A DNA stretch of 64,000 bases, taken from the NCBI GenBank assembly GCA_944472135.2, contig OX235264.1:92204319-92268318 (forward strand), in the 5' to 3' direction. The notes under the pieces were generated by a model. That model did not search any database. It saw only the letters and a list, made by a program, of their open reading frames with translations, and was not told the origin of the DNA. The stretch comes from Trichobilharzia regenti (Eukaryota; Platyhelminthes; Trematoda; Strigeidida; Schistosomatidae). How positions within the stretch are numbered: the first letter of the stretch is position 1; each line of letters opens with the position of its first letter. Shown one piece after another: positions 43,205-54,484 of the stretch. A program made the translations under genes and the position numbers.

Positions 43205-44395
43205 CGATCTCTTCTTCCACATAGAAATGATATCTTATCCTATCCTATTGTACGATTTTTGCGTAGTGGTATATCAGAACTCTTCTCCGCTTATTCCGAA
43301 TGACTGACCATTGTCTACTACTTTGACCTGACAGTCATTTCAGGCAGGGTATTAGATAAACTAAATTATTTTGTTTGTACATATAGTTTAGGATGTATGT
43401 AATTAATTCACAAAGTGCCTCCATCACCTTTAATAACCAACCTTGAATTAGAGTTGTGTGATGAAATAATTGATTACAAGTCATTAATGATACTAATTTT
43501 GTGAGCTGACATTAATTAATAAGTGCTCAGTAATGGATAAGGATGCTAGATTTCTATTCAGATTAATAATTGCATTGGGATTTCCTACGTGTTTTAATCA
43601 CCATTTTGGAACATGTTTTTTCGACTACAAGACAATGGAACATTCTTTTGATTCTACTTATATAGGTATTGCCACAACTGTGGATAAATTTATAGATACA
43701 GTTTGAAGTAGAGTCTACAGAATTTCATCCTTTAATCGTAGGTACAGGGGTCGAAATGTTCGGCATGTGAGAGACTGAGACGCGGCTTACAGTGTGCGTT
43801 TGATGACTGACTGAAATCTTTGAGGTGTCAATTGCATATAATGTGGTCACCCATTGAATGGTATGTTAATAAAGACACCTTTTTTGGTACAGGCTGCACC
43901 GGATTGATCGTTTAAATGACAAAACTTGTTTCTAATTGATTCTGTGGTCGACTGAATGTCAGTCAGTTTTATTCCTTCCTGCAATGTTAACGGTAAATTC
44001 ATTCAATAATTGAGTGTGTGGTATTCAGTCAACCACACACTCAATTACATTATTGTCACCTACAATCGCCTTCATTATTATGTAGAATTCAGTGATGACT
44101 GTGTCGAATGTAATGTTATGTACATAAATACCATTTTACAGTTGATTTTGAGGATGAAGTCGCCAAAAAGATGACTTTTTTGAGATTCTTATTATTTTCT
44201 CTGTCTAAATTCGTCTTTTTCCTCAATGAAAACTCTTTTACCATAATAAAAAGTCTTGAAACTAATAAAATCAATTATCCTGCTTCATTTAAATCTCATG
44301 TAAAATCGATACTGTGTAGAATTTCACCTAATCAAAAGTTCACACTTTAATCCTTAAAATATAGCAGAATATAATTTATCTTAAATGAAAAGGAA
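43205..44395. other. Unassigned stretch
   Basis: No exon recognised. Includes the hairpin listed separately. The segment 43730-44110 is less AT-rich and could be an uncharacterised repeat. Confidence 0.35.
44007..44047. repeat. Perfect 16-bp inverted repeat (hairpin)
   Basis: Arms 44007-44022 (taattgagtgtgtggt) and 44032-44047 are exactly complementary, with a 9-nt spacer attcagtca. It has no poly-T tail and is not obviously part of a named repeat. Confidence 0.75.
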
Positions 44396-44399
44396 ATAT

Positions 44400-44945
44400 T
44401 TAACACTGTTTGATTAAGTGGTTTTTCATGTATTGGTTTTTGTAGGGATTTTGTTTGATTGCATAGAGGATTTCATTATGAGCTGATATCAGTTAGAGAA
44501 CGACTGGAAAACAAGCTGGGAGTAATGAACAGCTGTTTCATCTGTCCTAGTTTGCGACTCTTCATCAGTACGCATCCATCGGGGTTCGATTTTCTTTGTA
44601 AATGATCATTTTATAAATTATGCCTAGCCACTGCGTTCAGAACCTCAGAGAATAATACAGCAGGTTGAAGATGAGGCAGTAGCTAATCGAAGAAGACATT
44701 GCTAAATGGTCGCGCTCTATCGTGAATTGGCAGAAGTTAGAATTCATGGGCTGGCTACCGTGGCTCAATGGTCTACCAACTACCTTGCCTTATAACCAGA
44801 AGGTCCTGGGTTCGAACTATGGTGTGGGTGCGTACTGCTAGGTAGTCTTAAACTAGGACGAAACAGCCGTCTGGTAGTACATCCAGGTTTTCCATTGGTT
44901 CTCTAATTGATGTTAGCTGATGGTGAAATCCTCCATGCAATATCA
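44400..44945. repeat. Head-to-head HHR-2 pair
   Basis: Left unit on - (hammerhead-like block 44520-44575, B box 'cggggttcga' reversed). Right unit on + with 5' body, A box-like 'tggctcaatggtctacc', B box 'gggttcgaac' and hammerhead-like block about 44838-44885. It is inserted into a Penelope RT fragment at 44945. Confidence 0.65.
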
Positions 44946-45045
44946 TGACTTTGTCCTTGATATTAATATCTTTGGTTTTGTCAACGAATTCATACACATC
45001 GTTGACGCTGTATTTCACTATCTTCCCATACAAATGGTTGCAGAA
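44946..45045 (-). mobile_element. Penelope-like RT N-terminal fragment
   Basis: On - reads KYSVNDVYEFVDKTKDINI then KDKVMI, which resembles the segment just before the SFDV(S)SLFTNVP motif of PLE RTs. It is cut by the HHR-2 unit. Confidence 0.5.
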
Positions 45046-45135
45046 TCTTTACTAACCATCTAACCCGTCCAATTCTGAATACAATTCACATAATAAAGCT
45101 GTACCTTTTTTATTTTAAATTTTTGTCCATTTTAG

Positions 45136-45551
45136 ACTTCAGCATTAGTTAACCTTGCCGTTTTAACTGGACAACCAACAACCTATCCAGTATGGGTATA
45201 TGGCTTAACGCATGATTTAAAGATTATTGATATTACATCTAAGGCGACATGTCATACTGGCGATGATGCTGTAATACACTTTGCTCAAGATATGTGTTCA
45301 AAGTTGGGTTTTTCAGGTGCAGAATTAGACGGTTCCCCAGGATTGCCATTAGTTGCTAAAATGGATGGTCGTAGTGCTACTGCCACCCTGTTGGTTTGGT
45401 TTCCCAAAGCTCCAGCCTTGAAGATGATTGTTGAAACGAGTACAAATAGTAATAATAATAATCATATTAATAACAATTATGATTCAAGTAATCAGGAGCC
45501 AAGTAATGTGATTACATTGAAACGTCTCGCTACTGAAGTTATTGCCTCACA
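45136..45551 (+). CDS. TMEM132-family protein, internal exon (second in window)
   Basis: A 416-nt exon with TTTTAG acceptor and ACA|GTAAGT donor. It begins in phase 0, matching the end of 3151-3355, and ends with two bases of a codon. It opens TSALVNLAVLTGQPTTYPV, the clearest TMEM132 signature (family LVNTAVLTG...PV). After it come YGLTHDLKIIDIT, two cysteines in ATCHTGDD and DMCSKLGF spaced as in the family, a GAELDGS turn (family GKEMKG), and LLVWFPKAP (family VWVPRLP). A low-complexity Asn-rich insert (NSNNNNHINNNYDSS) follows, in a region that is variable in the family. Function is inferred from homologues: an extracellular adhesion-like segment of a single-pass membrane protein. Confidence 0.88.
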
Positions 45552-45714
45552 GTAAGTTTGCTATTCTGCTAATTTAATTAATAATGTTTCTGTTGAGTTT
45601 TTCTAAGCAATATTGTATCTTCCACTGGGGAGATTTAATAAAAAATACTCTGATTCTTCCCTCAAACAAACTGGCTATCGATTCACCAGTGAAGTGCAAA
45701 GATTATTGATATTT

Positions 45715-46880
45715 ATTCATTCTTTTGTGTTCCAAGTGTGACACAGCGTCTTAGTGGTATATCTTCACTATATCCCATTCTCTGAAGTCCTCTTTATCCG
45801 ACTCTACGATTGCATATAGACTCCATCCTCTCCTGACACAATCTCCTCCATGTCACACTTGAACCAACGCCCAACTTATCGTTCCCCATGCAAGTTCAGA
45901 ATGAGCTATGACATGGCGTGCGATGTCATCTGACGGTCTCCTCAGAGTGTATCCAGTCCATCTACATCTCCTTGTGCACCTTAGTTGAGTAATAGATTCT
46001 TCGTTAGTTGGTTTCCAGAGATTGTTGTTGCTAATTTTTTCTGGCTTGCCATCCACTTGATCGTTAGTATTGAACTAGTGAAGACAGCTATAGATGAAAG
46101 TACGCTGTCGTCTGTTGGAAATGCTTTCCGTGACTAACAGTGCAAGCTTCTGAGTCATTTATGATGTTGGAATTTGATTGATTGGTTACAAGATTTCATC
46201 ATCAACTGACATCGGTAAGAGAACCATTGGAAAATCTGGCTGTAATGCCACACAGTTACTTCGTCCTAGTTTGTGACTACGCAGCAGTATGCACCCGCAC
46301 CAGAGTTCGAAACCAGGAACTTCTGATTACAAGGAAAGGTAGCTATTAGACCACTGAGCCTCTGAGATCCAATCCAATGGCCAGCCCATGAATTCTAACT
46401 TCTGCCAATTCACGACATAGCTCAACCACTAGCGAATGTAATTGCTGGAGGAGTATTCATCCTCACACCCAACCTGCTGTACCCTACTGATCATGACTTC
46501 GCACTAAACTCACTTGCCACTGGTTTTGAAAATGCAAATTTTGTATATTGCTTCTGTATGCAAAAATATTACAAAACTAATTTCAGAGTAATAAATGTCT
46601 GTCTTGCCTTTCTGATTCTAGTTTCGAAATCCTCATCTTTTTGTGGCGTCCCAGTAGTTAAAACGATGCTTTCCAGTTATTTATCAAGTATTGGCTGGTT
46701 GGAGGATTTCATCATGAGCTTTACAGTAAGATGAAGGAGGTGACCTCCTTGCAAATTTATTCTGCTGATAATCATTAATGCTCGTTGTAGTTGGTCAGTT
46801 GCTTATCTTCATCACCGCCATCTTCTTTGTGTTTACTTGATATCTTATTCTTGTTGCCTGACTTCTCAGCCATGTTTTGG
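45715..46880 (-). mobile_element. RTE-like LINE fragment interrupted by HHR-2
   Basis: On -: tail near 45720, RRCRWTGYTLRRPSDDIARH (RTE C-terminal box) near 45990-45930, KPEKISNNNLWKPTNEES above it, then after a break at 46166-46510 the upstream part (NKNQN.., TRNQKGK.. and LGSIV-like remains) to about 46880. Confidence 0.72.
46166..46510 (-). repeat. HHR-2 unit inside an RTE fragment
   Basis: On -: 5' body ('gcagaagttagaattcatgg', 'ggccattggattggatctc'), head with 'ggctcagtggtcta' (A) and 'tggtttcgaactc' (B), degraded hammerhead block ('actaggacgaagtaactgtg') and tail. It divides the RTE sequence on both sides. Confidence 0.65.
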
Positions 46881-46884
46881 TTTT

Positions 46885-47760
46885 TGTCTGTTGATTTTTA
46901 GTTTGTGTAACACTAGGTACAAGGCATCCACGGACTCCAGATATTTAAGAGTCTTTCTGTTGCTTCGTTGCATTCCACTCCTCTCGCTCCCAATTGATAG
47001 GGTGTTTCGCACAAAACCAGTCTACCGTAATTAAGAATATCATCTCTGGAGTAAAAACAATCAGGCAGAATTATTGAGTAAAGTGAATAAACTAGTTTGA
47101 GCCCTCTGTAGCTGTTGAGGTTGTTTTGTCACTAAAATCAATTTATCACATAACAAATTTGAAAAATCCTGAACATTATTCTACTTTTTTTAAATACATG
47201 TGTGTGCTGAACAGTACTCTTTGTTAATTTTAAATATTTAAGGGACAAAAATCGATGTGCTCGATATTTTTATAAACGTTTACTGAATATAAAGGGATAT
47301 TTTTACACATTTATGAGAAACTTTAGAAATCATCAAGACGATTATACTTGTAATGGATGAAGTATGATAGCGGAAGATCTGAACGTTTAATGTCACACAA
47401 ATTCGAAGTATTACAAGCGAAAATCAACAAGTTGGAGGGGGAATATTGGAAAGATAAAAATGGATGATAACGGGAGTCACTTCTTTTGCTTATCAGACCA
47501 GGTAGTATCGTTTCATTTACAGACGGCGAGGATGACGATACCAAAGCTGACTATTATCGAAAAGGCAAGATAGATATTCATCACTCTGAGATCGAATGTC
47601 GAAATCTACTGCACTCTGCTTAACAAAGATGGTTAGGATTGTCAACACTAATCTCAAATCATTTAGTGGTTCTAAATGATTCAGAGATTTGGCGTGTGCC
47701 TCTCAACAGGCATTTATCAGCAGCTGTCATTGCTCTATTTTGAAGATCAGGTGATTTTTA
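46885..47760. other. Unassigned stretch
   Basis: No exon or clear repeat recognised. 46890-47000 may be further RTE sequence. Confidence 0.35.
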
Positions 47761-47764
47761 AAAA

Positions 47765-48610
47765 TTATTTTATTATTCTCTTAGGTTCTGAATGGAATAT
47801 AGGGCTTCAACAAAACATCTGCACCTCCTTCTATTTTCTGCTGTCCTCTACAGCTTACTCCACGATTGACCATAATCTCTCATCTTATCCCTTAACTCAC
47901 AACACCTCCTCCATGTCACCCTCATGCCGATGACCGACTCGTTTCTTTACATTCGGATTCCACTCTAGCGATGGCCTGTATTGTGCGCAATGTCATTCGA
48001 GGGCCTCCCCAATGGCTTATACCCTGTCCATCCCCATTTTCTGCTTCATTTTTGTTGAGCAATCAGCTCTTGCTTGTTGATTTGTTCCCAGACAGATTTT
48101 CTTGTTGTCAGTTTTTTCTGACTAGCTGGCCACTTGATCTTCGGTGTACAGACATCGAAGAAGGCAGTTGTTGATAGAAGTCTGCAGCAGGTTTTTGCAA
48201 ATCCTTTTCGTGTCAAGCTGGCCAAGTTTCTGATCCGTATAGAAGAACTGACTGACTGCCTTCACTTTTGTGTTGAAAATCGGAATCTGAGTCTTTATAC
48301 TGACTTAATGACAGCAGAAGATTTCTAAACTGGTTAGGCGTTGACGAAGGCTTATCTTGCCTTCCCGATTTTTGTTGGTTGACTGGCTTTGACATCTTCA
48401 TCCATGCCGTTTGCCTATGATTGTAACTGCGTTTCTGTCAAACCTCTCCCGTTAATGGTGATTGATGCTGGTTGTTGTTGCTGTTCTTTCCATTGGTTAT
48501 CTATCTTCATTACCTCCGTCTTCTTTATGTTCACCTGGAGTCCTGTCTTCAGTGACTGCTTCTTCAACGAGTTGGTTAGTTTTCGAGTTTGTTTGTGACA
48601 TTAAAAATAA
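47765..48610 (-). mobile_element. RTE-like LINE fragment, RT C-terminus and tail
   Basis: On -: SQSVLLYGSETWPA near 48260-48213, TSFINNC-type segment, PD/GNEQINKQ region near 48100, a tail with 'gccctatattccattc' near 47800. Upstream (48400-48600) is a broken NIKKTEVMKI segment of the post-RT region. Confidence 0.75.
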
Positions 48611-48654
48611 ATCTTCTGCAAAATTCAGAGAATTTGTGAACATTGGGTTGAATC

Positions 48655-48955
48655 AAGTTGGTTGTGACTGCAAATACTCGCCGATGATATTGACCAGCGT
48701 TTGCACTATATATATATCACAAGTGAGAAGAACTTGGAATTCATGTAAGCCTCTTGGATTCTGTTCTAGTGGTTGAGTGGTTATTAGGTTCACCGCGTAA
48801 CCTGAAGGCTTTCGGTTTAATCCCCTGTAGTGCCATAGGTGGTTACTGCTAAAGATTAACTGAATAGAGTGAACCAACTGTACTGTACTCACTGGATTTC
48901 GAAAGTTGCCTATCCGGCGTCACTAAAATCACTGTAAATCAACACTTGAAAATTT
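48655..48955 (+). repeat. HHR-2-like unit, diverged
   Basis: Keeps the order of the + units: 'tactcgccgatgatattgac', 'agaacttggaattcatg', 'ttctagtggttgagtggtta' (A box-like), 'aggctttcggtttaatccc' (B-like) and the tail 'aaatcaacacttgaaaa'. The hammerhead stems are not recognisable. Confidence 0.5.
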
Positions 48956-48979
48956 GATATGAAAGTTTGAAGGTACGAA

Positions 48980-49470
48980 TATCGATTACAAGGGGCTGCT
49001 TAGAGACAAGATTACACAGGATTCGAAAACAGTTAACACGTGTATGCAAAATTAATATTTGATAACTGCAGAAATAATTTTTAAAGGCGAATAAAAGGTG
49101 ATAATTATTTTCAACTCGATATGAATTACAAGAGGCTTAGAGACGCAGGGATACAACGAATTACAGGTGTGAACAAAATGAGCATGGAGACAAATTGAAA
49201 TCAAAATTTTCAACTTGAAATATAAGTTAGGAGGTGTGAATATAGACAGATTACAAGAGGCATAGAAACAAAAAAGCTACACACAATTAGAATATAATTG
49301 TAAAATGGTTATTCTAAACGGATTACAAGTGTGATCAGGAGGAGCATAGAAACAAACTTAAAATAACTGATTTTATAACTGGAAAAATGGGATGAATTGA
49401 ATGAAGGCAAAGAGAGAAAATTACACACAGAGATAACAAAACAAAGAAAAAACTGAAGGATAAAGGAACA
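48980..49470. repeat. Degenerate direct repeats
   Basis: A motif like 'gattacaagaggcttagagacaaa' followed by 'ttacacac/aatt' recurs at 48985, 49125, 49165 (partial), 49249 and 49321 with irregular spacing of about 70-140 bp. It lies directly 3' of the Penelope fragment 49478-49800 (-) and may be its 3' noncoding region. Confidence 0.5.
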
Positions 49471-49477
49471 TACCGAA

Positions 49478-49800
49478 CTAGGTGTACAGTAGTTTTAAAG
49501 GCTGGACTAGTTTCTTATGGACACATAGCTCCGACTTTTTGATGCATATGACGAGAGCTTCTGCAGAACAAAGAAGTCGGAAACACACTGCCTTTGGTGG
49601 TAGATTATTGTGTACTTTGTTAATGACTCTGAGTGATGAGTCAGTTGAGATTCTCTGACAGGTATTAACGAGGTGTTCACATATGGCGCTCCTAATTGAA
49701 CCAGTGCCTCCTTTTTGCAGCCATGCTGGATGATGTTCTCTAACACGTTTTGATAGGACCCGCATAGAACGACCTATGTACCTAGCTCTGCTATAGTTTG
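49478..49800 (-). mobile_element. Penelope-like GIY-YIG C-terminus
   Basis: An uninterrupted - frame reads SRARYIGRSMRVLSKRV, REHHPAWLQKGGTGSIRSAI, then CEHLVNTCQ and the VINKVHNNLPP end. The GIY-YIG core retains Gly and the downstream Arg and Glu-His. It lies only about 140 bp before the third TMEM132-family exon. Confidence 0.75.
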
Positions 49801-49936
49801 GCCTTTGCTTCTAATATATTTTTTTACCACACATAATCACAAAACTAGTATGTGAGTCTATTTACTTCCACGTGCATCCACATACTTTTCAGTAAAACAT
49901 TTTTTTATTTCACTGTCTGAATTTTACTTATTTCAG

Positions 49937-50029
49937 TTCAAATTTTCGTAAATCTTCATGGGCAAATCAAATCAACTCGACAGGATCTCTTCAATTTTTT
50001 CAATACTTTCGAGTTCGTATACTGGCACG
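49937..50029 (+). CDS. TMEM132-family protein, internal exon (third in window)
   Basis: A 93-nt exon after a long pyrimidine tract ending TTATTTCAG, with donor CACG|GTGAGT. The first base completes the split codon left at 45551, and the exon ends in phase 2. The peptide is SNFRKSSWANQINSTG followed by SLQFFQYFRVRILAR. TMEM132 proteins have a matching (C)xLQYQxxxVRVLxxF segment at this point after the VWVPxxP block. Placement, phase and splice sites agree, so I accept it despite its small size. The next exon is not seen in the remaining 14 kb. Confidence 0.75.
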
Positions 50030-50279
50030 GTGAGTTGAAGTCATGCAGACGAATTCTTAAGTTAATTTCTTCTGGTTTGTGTTTTAACAGTTAAATATAT
50101 TTACTGATATTAATGCAAGATATTATAAGATGGCAGCAATTTTCAAAGAAAAAAGGAATTGAGTTGATTGAACACTATACCATGTAGATTACCAAACATT
50201 GCAATTAGTATGAAATTTCGAGTCTACTTTACCACTTATAATCATGTGAGTGTATTCACCCTCCTACCTTTTTTATTCT

Positions 50280-51100
50280 AATGTGATTTATCATGCATCT
50301 GGCATAGGTGTCAAGAAATATGTAAGTAAATGTAAAAATAAAATAAATAATGATAGTAGCAATAGTGATAATTATAATAATGATAACAATAATAATGATC
50401 ATAATAGTAGTAATAATATTATTATTAATGACGACAATAAGGAATGTAAATCATAAGTAGTAATTCCATACAAGGAAGGAACCTCGGAAACCACCTTACA
50501 CAGAATTCTTAACAAGGCAGGAATAAAAGTGACTAGCATTCAGTTACCCACAAACTCAATCAGAAACAAGCTTTGTCGGTTACAGGACCAATCCTGTAGA
50601 GCCTTTAAAACAAAACAATTTAGTTTATCGAATACCCTGTCTGCAATTATCCTCAGGTCAAAGTAGTAGAACAGGAGCAGTCAAACTAGCCGAGCATAAA
50701 AACATAGCAAAATCTAGGTTAGTTGACCCGAAACAGATAAGAAATCTAGAGGATAGTTCAGCTATAGCACTCACTGCATGCAATTACTCACAACACTGCC
50801 ATGAAATAGGATGGGATAAGATGACAGTTTTAAAATCTAATATAACAGCAGTGTGGAGGGAGAGATTGATAACGGAAGCTTTGTTTATCAACTCAACTGC
50901 AAATACATGTAATAGGAATGATTCAACACCTGTCCAGTCGGATGTCTAGAAAATTCTACTCCTACCCCAACGACGACAAATAGGAGAGAACAAAGAAATT
51001 TATAAAATTCATGTTTCGAAGTCGTGTGATTATAATTGATGCAATGATTATGAACAATACATTTTGTTCGAAACTGTGTCATCCAGTAAATAATACTGTT
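50280..51100 (+). mobile_element. Penelope-like element (type 2), 3' part
   Basis: Frames read VIPYKEGTSET, then LNKAGIKVTSIQLPTNSIRNKLCRL, matching 53830-53960. The GIY-YIG core is eroded, and 'ggagagattgataacggaag' and the tail to about 51100 follow. An AATAAT-rich linker lies at 50340-50440. Confidence 0.7.
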
Positions 51101-51104
51101 TCTC

Positions 51105-51325
51105 AATGTGTGTACTAAATCGAATAAACAAACTAATATTTAATTACTCAATGGTTATGTTTCCTTCATGTATTTGAATTTCATTAAAATCAGAAAAACG
51201 TATCCAAGTTAATTTGATCGAACATTAAGTGGTATCACGCTTCTAGCCCTTTGTTTCATTCATATTGAGTTCTATATGTCTGTCAAGTTTGTCATTTAGC
51301 CACCATGCTAGTGGCTGAATGAACT
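51105..51325. other. Unassigned stretch
   Basis: No feature recognised. Confidence 0.35.
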
Positions 51326-51329
51326 ATGA

Positions 51330-51930
51330 TTTGTTTTCATTATATGGTTGGAGACAGTCAGCCACAGAAAGCTTTTAACCTACTTTTTGTACTTTTTGGT
51401 ACTCACCTGTCAGCAAGCCTTATCTCCAATCTTCAAAGAATTCATCCCTTCCTTCTGAGCTTCAAACTAGTGTCATCCAGTGAGCTATTCGGGCTCACGA
51501 TTGACTTCCTGTAAGACTGTGAATGATACTCCCGATCGCCTCTAACAACCTAATAAAAATTCAGGGTGCACCGTCATGGTGATTTACCTAGCATGATGGC
51601 CGCATAGAAAACATGACTAATAAAATTCAGTGCGTAATAAAAATTTGATGCATGACACTAGTTGTTTATCACGTAGTGTTCAGTTAAAGTATCTAATACA
51701 ATCCTACAGGAAGTCAACTGACAGCCCTAATAGCTCACTGGTATCAATCTCTAACAGCGGATGACGTAGATTTGAATCTCACAGGAGATATGAGTTCCTT
51801 CAAGACTGCACATAACTGTTGATGATTGGTCAGTGCCAACAAGCACGGAACTTAATTCAGCTAAGGCTTCTTGTTGACTACCTGCATCCAGCCATCTAAT
51901 AATGACTTAACTAGTGTGGAATGTATTTAT
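51330..51930. repeat. SINE-C copies, inverted arrangement
   Basis: A - strand part (51335-51540) is followed by a + strand copy with 'ctaataaaattcagtgcgta', 'ctcactggtatcaatctcta' (A-like), 'gatttgaatctcacagga' (B-like) and 'gagttccttcaagactgca' (51560-51920). Confidence 0.5.
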
Positions 51931-51934
51931 TTTA

Positions 51935-53435
51935 TATGATAAAAAGTTTCCTAAAGCGAAACGGATTCAAAGATTCAAGCAGTTTTCTTATCTGGCTATT
52001 AGACTTACATGACATGTATACGTCTTTCAATGGATCCTTGGAACTATGAACTAACTAGTCTACCAAAAATCAATCTCTTGAGTAGGTGGTTCAGCGGTGA
52101 AGTTATTCTCCTGATATATTTGCTACTGAATCTTGTTTAGTCCGTGGTAAGCGTAGTAAAGAGGGATAATTGGGCTTGAGGTTAACAGCCTCATCCCGTT
52201 TAACGTCATCCCTAGAACTGAAACTTCTATTCTAAACTTAAAGGAATGAAAACAAACCCAAATTGAAATCTAATTATCTACTTATTGTTTCATCTTTCCA
52301 CTGAAATGTATTCGATTCGATCAAATATAGAGCTTATATAAGCTAATGTATGATAACCTTTATGGATTCCTAACAGCACAATGATGATGTTCAGTATGCA
52401 GATAAGCCAATCAGGTTCCAGCCCTCACAAGTAGCCAATATACAGTCCAGAAGTGGACCAATCAGAACTGGCCTACCTAAAACTAACGCCCACTATTTTA
52501 TTAGTTATGAATACAGACTAATTGACATATCTATGATGATACTTTAAATCATACATGACTGTATGATATAAGTAATGCAAGCTGGGAAAAACAGGTGGCT
52601 GTATTTCAAGGCGCTAATAGTAAATTTCAGAATCTTTCTAACTCCCTTCAATAGTGATATTTTTTAGCCTTTTGAATCTGCGTTTTTTCACCTTAAATAT
52701 AAACTACTAACTAGCCTTTATATTTTTTCGTTAACCTGAATTGTCTTTTTGATTCCTTCAATAAACTTAAAATGAACTAATCAACTGATTAACTAACTTA
52801 CTAGCTAACTAACTGGTTACGAAAACTGCCGAGAAAAAGATAAATAAGTAATCAATCATTTTTTTAAAATAATAATCTTGAAAAAAGAGAGTGTTTTGAA
52901 AAAAAAAGAATCAAATTCGATCAGTATTCTTATTTATTTATTTATTTAACAGAACAAATAGGTCACATTGTAATCTGAAAGAGAGAGAGAAAGCGAGCGA
53001 AAAGAAGTGGGACTGAAGAGTGATTTTCTTCTGTTATGTTCACAGTTCACTGAATTTATTGACATTTAAAGTATAAAGGTGATACACAACTTTAAACAGA
53101 GTGGAATATAGATTGAAAAAATATTCCAAATTTTATACAAAGATGAATTTATATATGAATAAGTTAATCCATCATTGTCGATTGTTAAGTTTGATGTTTA
53201 AAGTGACTTCAGAGAGCGAATGACAGCCAAGGAGCGTTTGAATGGGTATGCAAGATCGCAAAGACGAGAATGCATCTGCGCCAGCTATTGAAAACTATTT
53301 TTAGCCATATCACCAAATGGTCTATTTATATGCTGATTCTTAGAATCAATCTCGAAGGCCCTGACTGGGCAGTCTATACATCACCATGTGGCTCACACTA
53401 TGAATATATCTATATATTAATAAATTGAAGGTAAC
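51935..53435. other. Unassigned stretch
   Basis: Between 52400 and 52490 there are three CCAATCA-type boxes, as at 5610-5735. A GAGAGA-rich tract is near 52982. No gene recognised. Confidence 0.35.
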
Positions 53436-53439
53436 ACAC

Positions 53440-54480
53440 ACATAAACTCACTAGTGGAGGGAATAAAATTCGTATTTGAAGCGGAAAATGAACAAGGGGA
53501 ATTAGCTATGTTAGATTGTAATATAAAACGAATAGAGAAGGCAAACTACACACTAGTGTGTACAGAAAACCAACTCATTCTAATAGATACCTAGACTTTA
53601 ATTCATCTCATCCGTCGACTGTTTAGGCAGGCTTATTTAAGTGTTTAACAAACCGAGCAGTAGCACTAAGTAGCACAAAAAAAGACCTAAATGATGAAAT
53701 AAAACAGATAGAAGAAATGTTGGTATCTAATAACTATCCCACAAAATTCATTAGGAAGATCGAAAAAGGCCAAAAGCAAAATAAAAATAATTGTGAAACT
53801 AGTAATGATAACATAAATAAGAGAGAATATAAGTCATCTACAGTTATACCATATAAAGAGGGGACATCTGAGACCCTACGTGGGATTCCTAATAAAGCAG
53901 GAATTAGGGTCGTGGCATTCAAACCTACAACCTTACTCAGGGACAAGCTCTGTGGGTTAAAGGACCCTGTCGGTTGACCCAATTAGATAAAATAATAAAT
54001 TTTACAAAATACCCTGCAATAACTGTGAGGTCAATTGTATAGGTCAAACTAGTAGATCGGGGGTAATCAGATTGTCGGAACATAAGAATTCAGCTCAGGT
54101 AAGGATGGTTGACCCTGAAAAGATAAGTAACTTAGGAAAAAAGCTTGGCAATCGCAATGCATGCGTTAACATATAACCACAAAATAGGATGGGAGAGGGT
54201 TAAAATTCTAAAAAGTAATCTAGGTAGGTGAAGAGAGGGGTTGATTACTGAATTCTTGTTCATCGAATGATCTACACCCAACACATGCAATAGGAATTAT
54301 TCATCACTCATACCTGAAATATGGAAAATACTACTGCCAATCAAATCAAGTGAAAAATAATGGAACTATATAAATGAAGTTAGGAAGCCGTTTGAGTAGT
54401 ACCTTGTTATAATCATGAGTGGCAATAAATTGTGCTCGGAACGTGGTCATCAGTAAATACTACTGTATAACACTGTGAGA
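53440..54480 (+). mobile_element. Penelope-like element (type 2), RT end and GIY-YIG
   Basis: Starts inside the RT: IKFVFEAENEQGELAMLDCNI (the FTxE...FLD region), then in another frame an EEMLVSNNYPTKFIRK segment at about 53712, a low-complexity Asn-rich linker, VIPYKEGTSETLRGIPNKAG, and the GIY-YIG core (NNCEVNCIGQTSR, VIRLSEHKNSAQVRM; about 54005-54120). The tail continues to 54480. Several frameshifts. Confidence 0.8.
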
Positions 54481-54484
54481 CTTT

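Larger units (their letters stand above)
3356..45135 (+). other. Giant TMEM132-family intron (about 41.8 kb)
   Basis: The GT donor at 3356 and AG acceptor at 45134-45135 are phase-compatible (phase 0), and the flanking peptides join into the TMEM132 central region. I found no other plausible coding exon between them. The interval is almost wholly retroelement remains, SINEs, hammerhead repeats and microsatellites, which are listed individually. Confidence 0.7.
45552..49936 (+). other. TMEM132-family intron (about 4.4 kb)
   Basis: GT donor at 45552 and AG acceptor at 49935-49936, phase 2. Filled by RTE fragments, an HHR-2 unit and a Penelope fragment. Confidence 0.75.

Noticed and set aside
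51326..51514. Further TMEM132-family exon
   Set aside because: The peptide does not match the expected next segment, and the DNA is an inverted SINE-C copy.
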